From the NCBI GenBank assembly GCA_018873245.2, contig JAEMBT020000009.1, forward strand, positions 16,921,794-16,985,793: a DNA stretch of 64,000 nt. The letters run 5' to 3'. Source of the DNA: Archegozetes longisetosus. Taxonomy: Eukaryota > Arthropoda > Arachnida > Sarcoptiformes > Trhypochthoniidae. Of the stretch, positions 33,721 to 45,385 are shown piece by piece. Each line of letters starts with the position of its first letter. Positions within the stretch are counted from its first letter, which is position 1. Both the position numbers and the translations under genes were made by a program. The notes beneath the pieces were generated by a model, which saw only the letters and a program-made list of their open reading frames with translations, did no database searches and was not told where the DNA came from.

Positions 33721-34853
33721 ATTTTAAAATATATATTAAAAACCAATTTCTAAACGGATAATTTCGATTTGTATCATAGAATGACATGAAAACATTTAAA
33801 ATACTAAACGATAAACTGTAAAGCAAAATACTTTTATGTCCTTTTTAAAGCTGTCAAAAGAAAGTGAATCGAAAGTTTTCCTTCAAAAATGTATGCGTAA
33901 AAGTTTAATAGATATAAAATTGCAATTGCAAGCAAATATCTCAAATAAGGAAAAGACAAATTCAAACAAAACTAATCATAAGTCATATTAAAGAGTTTAG
34001 AGTGTGATATCTCAGATCTGTATCAATTGTGTTCAAATGAAGAAATTACGGGATGCCGATAGAAGTCAAATGAGTATTGATTTGGTTAGAGCAGAAATCT
34101 GAATAAAGTCTAGCATTGAGTTCGCTGATTGCATTTTAAAAGAATTTCAATTAAAAGGTACAAAATCTAATAAAAGTACACTTCAAATATGGTTAATTAT
34201 TCGCTAGTAATTGATGTAATTCTCATAAAAGTTTTATGTAACTTAAGTTTAAAATTGATTTATCGCGGCAATTTGATCGAAAAAATCGCTTACTCCCCCC
34301 TTTGTATCAAAATCTCACGCAAGTGACCCGAACCGAGGTGGTCAGCCTGCAAAAACCCTGTCCTGCATCCAGTGGTCAGTTTGTGCCCTCAGGCTACAAT
34401 GATGGGCAAGAAAGTAGGGCACTGTTTAAATGACCTGAATACTGTGAGATCGAAAACAAAGATCTGTTTTTGATCTCACACTATGATAACTTAAAGCCTT
34501 TGATTAATGAAAATTTAAATGATTGGGAAATTGAAACTGTAAATAAAAAACAAATAATTATTTAAATTTTCAAATTAAGGTTCATCAACTTTTGTTCTCA
34601 TTAAGTTTTGTTCATTCGTAACAAAATATTTTAAAAGTATTTTAAGTTTTTGCTTTTCAGCTTAATTAAAAATTTATAATTTATTCAAATAAAACTTTCT
34701 CGCTCAAAATAGTATCTTTCCATACATTAAAACCAATAGTAAAATCAATATTAAAATACTCGAGGATTTTGATTAGAATCCTCAAAATTTGCGCCTTTAG
34801 ATCTCTCTATAATCCCCCCAGACATTGAGACGACACCCAAGTAAAAAAAACTG
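33721..34853. other. AT-rich stretch of S with variable poly-C tract
   Basis: No gene recognised. A C-run near 34,305 has 6 C here and about 10 in both other S copies (39,668 and 46,843); another near 34,805 has 6, 5 and 5. A hairpin GTGAGATC-GAAAACAAAGATCTGTTTTT-GATCTCAC lies near 34,445-34,483. Confidence 0.5.
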
Positions 34854-35928
34854 AAGTATGCTACGAGGTGGGCTACTACAGCTGCTGTTAAAGATGAAAG
34901 AGCTAAATCAATAGCTGAATTCTCCGTGAATTCAATAATAAATATACATGGAGCCCTTATTATATAACAAGTGATAGAGGTAGTGCGTTCATAGCTGAAG
35001 TTACGCAAGAACTTTTTGAAATGTTCAATACCAAACATATAAGGACTACCATTTACCATCCGATGAGTAATGGTCTGACAGAAAGCTTTATTAATACATT
35101 AGTAGATATGCTTTCGGCATTCGTAAATAAAAATCAAAGAAATTGGGATAAAGTATTACCCCATGTAATTTTTCCTTATACTTGTAGTGTTCAGGAAAGT
35201 ACAGGCTATTCACCTTTTTACTTGACTTATTCTAGGGAACCAGTTCTCCCAATTGATGTTATGAATAAAAAGTATAATTATTATGTCAATCAGAGACTGG
35301 TTGATGACATTAAGGAAGCTAGAGAAATAGCTAAGGAGCGTTTGAGTGCAGCTCAGGATTTACAGAAAGAAAGATATGATGCAAAAGCTAGAAGTCCTGA
35401 CTTTAAAGTAGGAGATTTAGTGCTAGTATATGATCCCGTGAGAAAGAAAAATAGGTGCAAGAAATTAGAGCATGAATTTTTTGGCCCATATTCGATTATT
35501 AGAATCATAGGAAACTGTGATTATGAGGTATTAGAAGTCGGACCTAAGCGGAGAAAGCGGTGGGATATTGTACATGGAAACAGACTTAAACCCTATAATG
35601 AAGATTCATTCGACCAGTCCTCAGATGAATTAGTTAAAGGAACGGCCGTAATTGAAAGAAATATAACTCCATTGAAGGTCTTGAAGGATGATGTTATAAA
35701 CGCCCACATAAGCGCAGAGCAATTAAACGAAGTTGATAAAAATGATATTATGGAAACAAAACAATGATTAATGATAGAGGTATTTTACCACAGTTAGATG
35801 ACTTGTCAAATAGTGAAATAGCTAGTACAATTAATGAACTAAATGAGTCCGAAAAGAAATCATTTAAAACAAGATATGGTAGAAAAGTAAAACCAAATCC
35901 TAGATATGTAGATTATATCATTAGTTAA
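34854..35928 (+). pseudogene. Ty3/gypsy integrase 3' end, 5'-truncated (S copy 1)
   Basis: Begins inside the integrase core at KYATRWATTAAVKDERA. A one-base shift near 34,960 leads to TSDRGSAF (catalytic Asp) and HPMSNGLTESF (catalytic Glu), then a C-terminal GPY/F-type region with FFGPYSIIRIIG and HGNRLKPYN. The main open frame is 35,021-35,767; a further frame to 35,928 (KKSFKTRYGRKVKPNPRYVD) looks like the natural basic tail after another shift. RT, RNase H and gag are absent, so this is a dead fragment. It is not closely similar to the loop element's integrase. Confidence 0.82.
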
Positions 35929-36103
35929 ATGTTTTATGAATAAATTTAGATATAAAAAAATTAAGGTTAAAAGATAAAGTATGATAGGGAAAACAAGAAA
36001 TACACCAATACAAGTATTTAAGTTAAAATATTCAAAAAAAAATCTAGATACCAAAATGGAGTAAACTTTTGTTTCAAATTCAATCATAGATCACATTAGT
36101 ACA

Positions 36104-36584
36104 ATGAACTATAGAGATAGGATACAATACACAGCAGCATTAAATGATTTTTGCCAAAAGAGAAAATTTCCATATCCAAATTACAATATATACAATGACG
36201 ACAAAACATACGTCTATGTTTGCGAATGCAGATTAAGAACAAGCTTGTGTGACATTTACGCTAGAAGTGAGGGCTCATCTAAGAAAAAGGCGAAAGAATA
36301 TTGTTTAAGAAAAACATGCGAAATATTAAATATAAACAATAAATACAGAAAGAAAACAAAGATTAATCAGTCAAAATATTCACAACTTTTACTAGGAATA
36401 AAAAAAAATTGGACAAAACATATGATATTAGAAACTCATCATAAATCCACATAGAGTGATATTTTTATCAGATCAAGAAATAGCAGTGTTAGGTACCGGT
36501 ACTGACTTAGAAACGGCAACCGATAGGGCTGCTGCAAAGATCATGGAAAAGATCAATATCTCAGTAGAAAATAAGTCTAAATAA
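36104..36584 (+). pseudogene. dsRNA-binding-domain protein, frameshifted (S copy 1)
   Basis: The first frame (36,104-36,454) has YTAALNDFCQKRKF, a VYVCECRL beta segment and GSSKKKAKEYCLRKTCEIL, the alpha-beta-alpha pattern and KKxAK helix of a dsRBD. A one-base shift near 36,450 enters a second frame with VLGTGTDLETATDRAAAKIM, which resembles the end of a second dsRBD. It lies 175 bp downstream of the integrase fragment on the same strand and could be its accessory ORF or a captured host exon. dsRBD proteins bind duplex RNA; suppression of RNA interference is one possible role, inferred only. Confidence 0.55.
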
Positions 36585-36679
36585 TGATCTATGTAATATA
36601 GATTTTTACGTTTTCTTACCAAATAATTTACTATGTTACATCAAAATAAAACAGATATATAAAAAACAAAATTTGTATA

Positions 36680-37290
36680 TATACACACCTATGGACAACC
36701 AGAAGTTCCGTCGGAAAAACGCTATAACTTTTGATTGGCTTGATCGATTTAAATAATTTTTACACCAAATTAACCAAGAATAAATGTAGTTTCTTAAAAT
36801 GTGATGTAAATGTGATTTAATTTTTTCAAACCACTATAACTTTTTTATCTTGCTGAATATTCAAATTTCCTTCAAATTATAGAAATTACATTTATTCTTC
36901 GTTAATTTGGTGAACAAATTTTGAAAATCGGATTACAAAGTCAAAAGTTATAAAGATTTTGCGAGTCAATGTGGCAAGTGATTTGCAACAGAAATTATGT
37001 TGACTCGCAAAATCTTTATAACTTTTGACTTTGTAATCCGATTTTCAAAATTTGTTCACCAAATTAACGAAGAATAAATGTAATTTCTATGATTTGAAGG
37101 AAATTTGAATATTCAGCAAGATAAAAAAGTTATAGTGGTTTGAAAAAATTAAATCACATTTACATCACATTTTAAGAAACTACGTTTATTCTTGGTTAAT
37201 TTGGTGTAAAAATTATTTAAATCGATCAAGCCAATCAAAAGTTATAGCGTTTTTCCGACGGAACTTCTGGTTGTCCATAGGTGTGTATAT
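36680..37290. mobile_element. ~600-bp foldback element at P2 axis
   Basis: Nearly the whole element is an inverted repeat. The ends read ATATACACACCTATGGACAACCAGAAGTTCCG and complement, and the ~30-bp centre lies between GCGAGTCAA and TTGACTCGC. Internal AAGTTATAAAG/ACTTTATAACTT blocks repeat. No coding capacity. The centre is TGTGGCAAGTGATTTGCAAC here and the reverse complement in the 49.5 kb copy. Confidence 0.8.
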
Positions 37291-37384
37291 ATACAAATTT
37301 TGTTTTTTATATATCTGTTTTATTTTGATGTAACATAGTAAATTATTTGGTAAGAAAACGTAAAAATCTATATTACATAGATCA

Positions 37385-37865
37385 TTATTTAGACTTATTT
37401 TCTACTGAGATATTGATCTTTTCCATGATCTTTGCAGCAGCCCTATCGGTTGCCGTTTCTAAGTCAGTACCGGTACCTAACACTGCTATTTCTTGATCTG
37501 ATAAAAATATCACTCTATGTGGATTTATGATGAGTTTCTAATATCATATGTTTTGTCCAATTTTTTTTTATTCCTAGTAAAAGTTGTGAATATTTTGACT
37601 GATTAATCTTTGTTTTCTTTCTGTATTTATTGTTTATATTTAATATTTCGCATGTTTTTCTTAAACAATATTCTTTCGCCTTTTTCTTAGATGAGCCCTC
37701 ACTTCTAGCGTAAATGTCACACAAGCTTGTTCTTAATCTGCATTCGCAAACATAGACGTATGTTTTGTCGTCATTGTATATATTGTAATTTGGATATGGA
37801 AATTTTCTCTTTTGGCAAAAATCATTTAATGCTGCTGTGTATTGTATCCTATCTCTATAGTTCAT
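37385..37865 (-). pseudogene. dsRNA-binding-domain protein, frameshifted (S copy 2)
   Basis: Mirror of 36,104-36,584, identical in both frames as far as read. Confidence 0.55.
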
Positions 37866-38040
37866 TGTACTAATGTGATCTATGATTGAATTTGAAACAA
37901 AAGTTTACTCCATTTTGGTATCTAGATTTTTTTTTGAATATTTTAACTTAAATACTTGTATTGGTGTATTTCTTGTTTTCCCTATCATACTTTATCTTTT
38001 AACCTTAATTTTTTTATATCTAAATTTATTCATAAAACAT

Positions 38041-39116
38041 TTAACTAATGATATAATCTACATATCTAGGATTTGGTTTTACTTTTCTACCATATCTTGT
38101 TTTAAATGATTTCTTTTCGGACTCATTTAGTTCATTAATTGTACTAGCTATTTCACTATTTGACAAGTCATCTAACTGTGGTAAAATACCTCTATCATTA
38201 ATCATTGTTTTGTTTCCATAATATCATTTTTATCAACTTCGTTTAATTGCTCTGCGCTTATGTGGGCGTTTATAACATCATCCTTCAAGACCTTCAATGG
38301 AGTTATATTTCTTTCAATTACGGCCGTTCCTTTAACTAATTCATCTGAGGACTGGTCGAATGAATCTTCATTATAGGGTTTAAGTCTGTTTCCATGTACA
38401 ATATCCCACCGCTTTCTCCGCTTAGGTCCGACTTCTAATACCTCATAATCACAGTTTCCTATGATTCTAATAATCGAATATGGGCCAAAAAATTCATGCT
38501 CTAATTTCTTGCACCTATTTTTCTTTCTCACGGGATCATATACTAGCACTAAATCTCCTACTTTAAAGTCAGGACTTCTAGCTTTTGCATCATATCTTTC
38601 TTTCTGTAAATCCTGAGCTGCACTCAAACGCTCCTTAGCTATTTCTCTAGCTTCCTTAATGTCATCAACCAGTCTCTGATTGACATAATAATTATACTTT
38701 TTATTCATAACATCAATTGGGAGAACTGGTTCCCTAGAATAAGTCAAGTAAAAAGGTGAATAGCCTGTACTTTCCTGAACACTACAAGTATAAGGAAAAA
38801 TTACATGGGGTAATACTTTATCCCAATTTCTTTGATTTTTATTTACGAATGCCGAAAGCATATCTACTAATGTATTAATAAAGCTTTCTGTCAGACCATT
38901 ACTCATCGGATGGTAAATGGTAGTCCTTATATGTTTGGTATTGAACATTTCAAAAAGTTCTTGCGTAACTTCAGCTATGAACGCACTACCTCTATCACTT
39001 GTTATATAATAAGGGCTCCATGTATATTTATTATTGAATTCACGGAGAATTCAGCTATTGATTTAGCTCTTTCATCTTTAACAGCAGCTGTAGTAGCCCA
39101 CCTCGTAGCATACTTC
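38041..39116 (-). pseudogene. Ty3/gypsy integrase 3' end (S copy 2)
   Basis: Mirror of 34,854-35,928; the long frame is 38,202-38,948. Confidence 0.82.
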
Positions 39117-41133
39117 AGTTTTTTTTACTTGGGTGTCGTCTCAATGTCTGGGGGATTATAGAGAGATCTAAAGGCGCAAATTTTGAGGATTCTAATCAAA
39201 ATCCTCGAGTATTTTAATATTGATTTTACTATTGGTTTTAATGTATGGAAAGATACTATTTTGAGCGAGAAAGTTTTATTTGAATAAATTATAAATTTTT
39301 AATTAAGCTGAAAAGCAAAAACTTAAAATACTTTTAAAATATTTTGTTACGAATGAACAAAACTTAATGAGAACAAAAGTTGATGAACCTTAATTTGAAA
39401 ATTTAAATAATTATTTGTTTTTTATTTACAGTTTCAATTTCCCAATCATTTAAATTTTCATTAATCAAAGGCTTTAAGTTATCATAGTGTGAGATCAAAA
39501 ACAGATCTTTGTTTTCGATCTCACAGTATTCAGGTCATTTAAACAGTGCCCTACTTTCTTGCCCATCATTGTAGCCTGAGGGCACAAACTGACCACTGGA
39601 TGCAGGACAGGGTTTTTGCAGGCTGACCACCTCGGTTCGGGTCACTTGCGTGAGATTTTGATACAAAGGGGGGGGGGAGTAAGCGATTTTTTCGATCAAA
39701 TTGCCGCGATAAATCAATTTTAAACTTAAGTTACATAAAACTTTTATGAGAATTACATCAATTACTAGCGAATAATTAACCATATTTGAAGTGTACTTTT
39801 ATTAGATTTTGTACCTTTTAATTGAAATTCTTTTAAAATGCAATCAGCGAACTCAATGCTAGACTTTATTCAGATTTCTGCTCTAACCAAATCAATACTC
39901 ATTTGACTTCTATCGGCATCCCGTAATTTCTTCATTTGAACACAATTGATACAGATCTGAGATATCACACTCTAAACTCTTTAATATGACTTATGATTAG
40001 TTTTGTTTGAATTTGTCTTTTCCTTATTTGAGATATTTGCTTGCAATTGCAATTTTATATCTATTAAACTTTTACGCATACATTTTTGAAGGAAAACTTT
40101 CGATTCACTTTCTTTTGACAGCTTTAAAAAGGACATAAAAGTATTTTGCTTTACAGTTTATCGTTTAGTATTTTAAATGTTTTCATGTCATTCTATGATA
40201 CAAATCGAAATTATCCGTTTAGAAATTGGTTTTTAATATATATTTTAAAATTTAAATAAATTTTCTGAATGCGTGAGAGGTGGTCAGCTTAGTTGTTTGT
40301 GTCCTATTTTATCCAAATACGAATTCTAAAGAAAATTTTCTAAAAGAGTAACGAGGTCACTAACGTGTCCTCAATTAGTAGTTGGTCAGTTAGTGACCAA
40401 CAATAGATATTTCTAGAAAATTTTCCATTGATAAGTTAACAGCTCCTGGCCCTATATAAAGGAGTGAAGAGACTCTTAATCTTCACTTCCCAACTCTTAA
40501 GACTAGAGTGATCTCCGAGAGTAACCAACCCTTACAGTAATAGTGGATATTCAAATCCAAACTTTTCAATACTTAAATCTTTTATTTTGTATAAACCTTT
40601 CTTTTAATAAATAAAATTTGATTTTCTTTAAAACTATGTGTAAGTTTAAATTTTCGAACTCAGCAGAGAACAGATTCAAATAAAACCTTGCAATTTTTCT
40701 TTAAGATAATCATTGATTACATCATATTCTTTGGGTGAATCTGGGCTAATGGGTCTAAGGTATATAGCAGTCTCCCGTCCCCGAGTGTGATACATCACTG
40801 GATTCAGCTCTATGAACTGAATCCAGTGATGTATCACACTCGTCGACTTACGAAACGAACCACTTCCGACAGAAGTGGCACGCCGCGTTGTAGAACGTCA
40901 AGTATTTTGGCGCCTCCAATATTTCAAGTAGTTCTCGAGAACTTTTCCAACCAATGCGCCAATTGGCTAATAGAGGCGTCTAAAAACGAGTGGGCTCGAC
41001 GATCAAGTGAGGCATATTTTTTCAATGAACACAATAATTAGCGCATTTATTCCAATCGTCGACTACCAATTCTAGTGGTGTCTTATTACGATCAGGACCT
41101 ACATAAACTCTTATTATGTCACTAATTAATTTT
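39117..41133. other. Mirror of 32,839-34,853
   Basis: Contains the poly-G/C tract near 39,668 (10 G), the possible LTR (40,250-40,670) and the 25-bp-arm hairpin (40,783-40,841). No gene seen. Confidence 0.6.
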
Positions 41134-42114
41134 TTAAACCTTTTCTTTCAAGGGGTAAAAACTTTCAAATTCATACAAAAGTTGAGCAATGCACGCTTCG
41201 ACAAAGTTCGTGTTCTTGTATGATTTTACTTTTTGTTTGACTGCGGCCCAAAGAGATTCTATCATGTTTGTATTGATATACCTGTTCGTGGGGCTAACAA
41301 AATTTACGCTATGGTTCACTGATTCATATTCGATTCCTAGTCTAGTGTGTATATTTTCATAAACTCGAGCCGCGTCCGTCACTAAAATACTCCCTAACGC
41401 TATCCTTGAATCTACTAAATAATCAATCACGTTCGTTCTTCTGTTCGGAACTCTAACCATAAAAGCCTGGCGAGTAAGCCTGCACACTCCGCCCACTACC
41501 CAGAGTCGTTGAGTCTCAGTATTGTAAAGTCTTCCTCTGTTATACTTGCGGTTACAAATCTGAGTCTCGTCGACTTCTACAAAGTGCGCCACAATTTCGC
41601 CGTTTTCGTCCTCATATACTCCCCCTATTTGCCTACGCTGAGACATTATAATTTCCTGAACCTCGCGTAAATAGCCGTACCAATTGGTAATTGTTTCCTT
41701 ATCGACTTTAACCTCTACGACTGCCTGTTTATGCTTAAGCCCTGCTACAAAGCATACGATAATATGGAGACCGTCTCGAAGACTAATGAGCGCGTCATAA
41801 AACCATGTATTTTTCGTGGGCTCTGTTTTTATATTGCATGCAGGCTTCAAACTACAAATATATCTGAAACCCAATTTATTCCTTTTTTGTTCATTTACAA
41901 TTTTCATAACGACGTCAGGATGTTTGGGACAATACGGAGCAGGAGTCGCTCTGGTAGGTAAAATTCCTGATAATTGACAATATCTAAGCGCGTCTGACTC
42001 TGTTTTGATTTTATCCTTAAAATTGGAAACTGTTAGCTCATTATAGAAGGAATTGAGAAACTCCTCGTCTGAAAGGGCGCCCTGTCGCCGCTCCTGACTC
42101 CTGAGTCTCATCAT
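41134..42114 (-). CDS. Merlin/ISXO2-class transposase, intact (S copy 2)
   Basis: Translation identical to 31,858-32,838, including the DDE residues and the ~38-codon out-of-frame tail. Confidence 0.88.
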   Translation of the reverse strand: MMRLRSQERRQGALSDEEFLNSFYNELTVSNFKDKIKTESDALRYCQLSGILPTRATPAPYCPKHPDVVMKIVNEQKRNKLGFRYICSLKPACNIKTEPTKNTWFYDALISLRDGLHIIVCFVAGLKHKQAVVEVKVDKETITNWYGYLREVQEIIMSQRRQIGGVYEDENGEIVAHFVEVDETQICNRKYNRGRLYNTETQRLWVVGGVCRLTRQAFMVRVPNRRTNVIDYLVDSRIALGSILVTDAARVYENIHTRLGIEYESVNHSVNFVSPTNRYINTNMIESLWAAVKQKVKSYKNTNFVEACIAQLLYEFESFYPLKEKV

Positions 42115-43065
42115 TTTCGTTACTACAGAGTTTCGACTCTCTTATTACAATAACAATGAAATAAACACGTCGCTCTCGGAATGTTAGACATGAAATATTG
42201 AGCAAAAAATCTGAGGCAATAACTCATTCTTTTTATGTACGACAAACTGAAATTAAAAAATCCACAGTAAAAATGTTAAAATCATAAGTTGTGCACGTAT
42301 TGAAGGTGCACTACGTAGTAATAGGACTGAGAAATATTATTTTCTAACGCATATAGCTAATAAACGTACAGAAAGTTTTAGACTAAAAATGAAATCACTA
42401 AAAGCCAATTTTGCAAAACAGTTTGCGATATAATGCGGCTTGTAACATAAGGCGCGATATTACTTATATCAAAAGTACTTGGCAAATTTTCGCAAGGCAA
42501 AGTTAACATATGTGAAGATTTTTCCCGCTATGAAAGGAGCTTTTATAATCTTTGGAGATCTTTAAATAGTTAATCTTAAGCACACGTAATAATAAATTTG
42601 TGATTATATCTAACACTATTTCTATTGCTTTAAAATTGTTTATACAGTTATAGCTGTTTCTGAAACACCAAGCCATAAAACTGATCACGATTTTAATACT
42701 AGCCATATAACAGAAACACTAAACAGGATCATTGATTCAAGTTATAATGAAATTATAAAATAAGGAACTTATTTTGCAGACTGATACAATATATATTTAC
42801 AATTGCCGGCACGTTCGATAGTATGTCATGGAGTAGGAAGGCAAAATTGATTTCCAGCTAGAAAATAATAATTTTTTTCGTCTATGTGAAAATTGTCGTA
42901 TTGAACACCGACTGGATTAAACGAATTCTGGTTTCCTTCGATCGAATTTAAAACTTGTAGACTACATGAAGAAGCGAATGAAAACATAATTGGCTTCCAT
43001 GATTTCAGTGTACGATATATTATATTATATATTATATAATATATATTATGCCATACACATTAAAT

Positions 43066-43454
43066 CTCTTCACTCCGCGTCAGTCGTCTGCTAAGGTAGA
43101 ACTCCTTCTACATTCTTCTATGGACAAGGAGTGAAAGAGTCGCGCGCGAAGCTGCACCTGCTTATATATGCAGTTTGACGGTATTAACGTACACGATGAT
43201 ATTAACGTTTTAAGTAAACGATAACTTTGTGCACAAGTTAACGATAATATCGATCTATCTCAGTTCTCGAATGACGTCGAACCAATCACAAAGCAGAGAA
43301 TCGTTTTATTAACAAATTATCGTCGTCACGTTAATATTGTCAAACTGCCTATATAAGCAGGTATAGCTTCGCGCGCGACTTTCACTCCTTGTCCATAGAA
43401 GGAGAAGGTAGAAGGAGTTCTACCTTAGCAGACGACTGACGCGGAGTGAAGAGA
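43066..43454. promoter_or_regulatory. TATA-bearing palindrome at P3 axis
   Basis: Same family as 1,304-1,692. Its centre, about 43,260, is the exact turning point of P3. It puts two divergent TATA boxes ~1 kb upstream of the two transposase copies that point away from each other. Confidence 0.5.
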
Positions 43455-44404
43455 TTTAATGTGTATGGCATAATATATATTATATAATATATAATATAAT
43501 ATATCGTACACTGAAATCATGGAAGCCAATTATGTTTTCATTCGCTTCTTCATGTAGTCTACAAGTTTTAAATTCGATCGAAGGAAACCAGAATTCGTTT
43601 AATCCAGTCGGTGTTCAATACGACAATTTTCACATAGACGAAAAAAATTATTATTTTCTAGCTGGAAATCAATTTTGCCTTCCTACTCCATGACATACTA
43701 TCGAACGTGCCGGCAATTGTAAATATATATTGTATCAGTCTGCAAAATAAGTTCCTTATTTTATAATTTCATTATAACTTGAATCAATGATCCTGTTTAG
43801 TGTTTCTGTTATATGGCTAGTATTAAAATCGTGATCAGTTTTATGGCTTGGTGTTTCAGAAACAGCTATAACTGTATAAACAATTTTAAAGCAATAGAAA
43901 TAGTGTTAGATATAATCACAAATTTATTATTACGTGTGCTTAAGATTAACTATTTAAAGATCTCCAAAGATTATAAAAGCTCCTTTCATAGCGGGAAAAA
44001 TCTTCACATATGTTAACTTTGCCTTGCGAAAATTTGCCAAGTACTTTTGATATAAGTAATATCGCGCCTTATGTTACAAGCCGCATTATATCGCAAACTG
44101 TTTTGCAAAATTGGCTTTTAGTGATTTCATTTTTAGTCTAAAACTTTCTGTACGTTTATTAGCTATATGCGTTAGAAAATAATATTTCTCAGTCCTATTA
44201 CTACGTAGTGCACCTTCAATACGTGCACAACTTATGATTTTAACATTTTTACTGTGGATTTTTTAATTTCAGTTTGTCGTACATAAAAAGAATGAGTTAT
44301 TGCCTCAGATTTTTTGCTCAATATTTCATGTCTAACATTCCGAGAGCGACGTGTTTATTTCATTGTTATTGTAATAAGAGAGTCGAAACTCTGTAGTAAC
44401 GAAA

Positions 44405-45385
44405 ATGATGAGACTCAGGAGTCAGGAGCGGCGACAGGGCGCCCTTTCAGACGAGGAGTTTCTCAATTCCTTCTATAATGAGCTAACAGTTTCCAATTTT
44501 AAGGATAAAATCAAAACAGAGTCAGACGCGCTTAGATATTGTCAATTATCAGGAATTTTACCTACCAGAGCGACTCCTGCTCCGTATTGTCCCAAACATC
44601 CTGACGTCGTTATGAAAATTGTAAATGAACAAAAAAGGAATAAATTGGGTTTCAGATATATTTGTAGTTTGAAGCCTGCATGCAATATAAAAACAGAGCC
44701 CACGAAAAATACATGGTTTTATGACGCGCTCATTAGTCTTCGAGACGGTCTCCATATTATCGTATGCTTTGTAGCAGGGCTTAAGCATAAACAGGCAGTC
44801 GTAGAGGTTAAAGTCGATAAGGAAACAATTACCAATTGGTACGGCTATTTACGCGAGGTTCAGGAAATTATAATGTCTCAGCGTAGGCAAATAGGGGGAG
44901 TATATGAGGACGAAAACGGCGAAATTGTGGCGCACTTTGTAGAAGTCGACGAGACTCAGATTTGTAACCGCAAGTATAACAGAGGAAGACTTTACAATAC
45001 TGAGACTCAACGACTCTGGGTAGTGGGCGGAGTGTGCAGGCTTACTCGCCAGGCTTTTATGGTTAGAGTTCCGAACAGAAGAACGAACGTGATTGATTAT
45101 TTAGTAGATTCAAGGATAGCGTTAGGGAGTATTTTAGTGACGGACGCGGCTCGAGTTTATGAAAATATACACACTAGACTAGGAATCGAATATGAATCAG
45201 TGAACCATAGCGTAAATTTTGTTAGCCCCACGAACAGGTATATCAATACAAACATGATAGAATCTCTTTGGGCCGCAGTCAAACAAAAAGTAAAATCATA
45301 CAAGAACACGAACTTTGTCGAAGCGTGCATTGCTCAACTTTTGTATGAATTTGAAAGTTTTTACCCCTTGAAAGAAAAGGTTTAA
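44405..45385 (+). CDS. Merlin/ISXO2-class transposase, intact (S copy 3)
   Basis: Third full copy in the window, identical in translation to the other two. Confidence 0.88.
   Translation: MMRLRSQERRQGALSDEEFLNSFYNELTVSNFKDKIKTESDALRYCQLSGILPTRATPAPYCPKHPDVVMKIVNEQKRNKLGFRYICSLKPACNIKTEPTKNTWFYDALISLRDGLHIIVCFVAGLKHKQAVVEVKVDKETITNWYGYLREVQEIIMSQRRQIGGVYEDENGEIVAHFVEVDETQICNRKYNRGRLYNTETQRLWVVGGVCRLTRQAFMVRVPNRRTNVIDYLVDSRIALGSILVTDAARVYENIHTRLGIEYESVNHSVNFVSPTNRYINTNMIESLWAAVKQKVKSYKNTNFVEACIAQLLYEFESFYPLKEKV

Larger units (their letters stand above)
30713..43259. repeat. P2: inverted duplication, axis ~36,985
   Basis: Block 30.7-36.98 kb is followed directly by its reverse complement 36.99-43.26 kb; paired coordinates sum to about 73,969-73,972. 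Homology continues slightly further out, through the small palindrome at 43,066-43,454 and its partner near 30,515. The turning point lies in the short centre of a ~0.6 kb foldback element. Confidence 0.95.
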
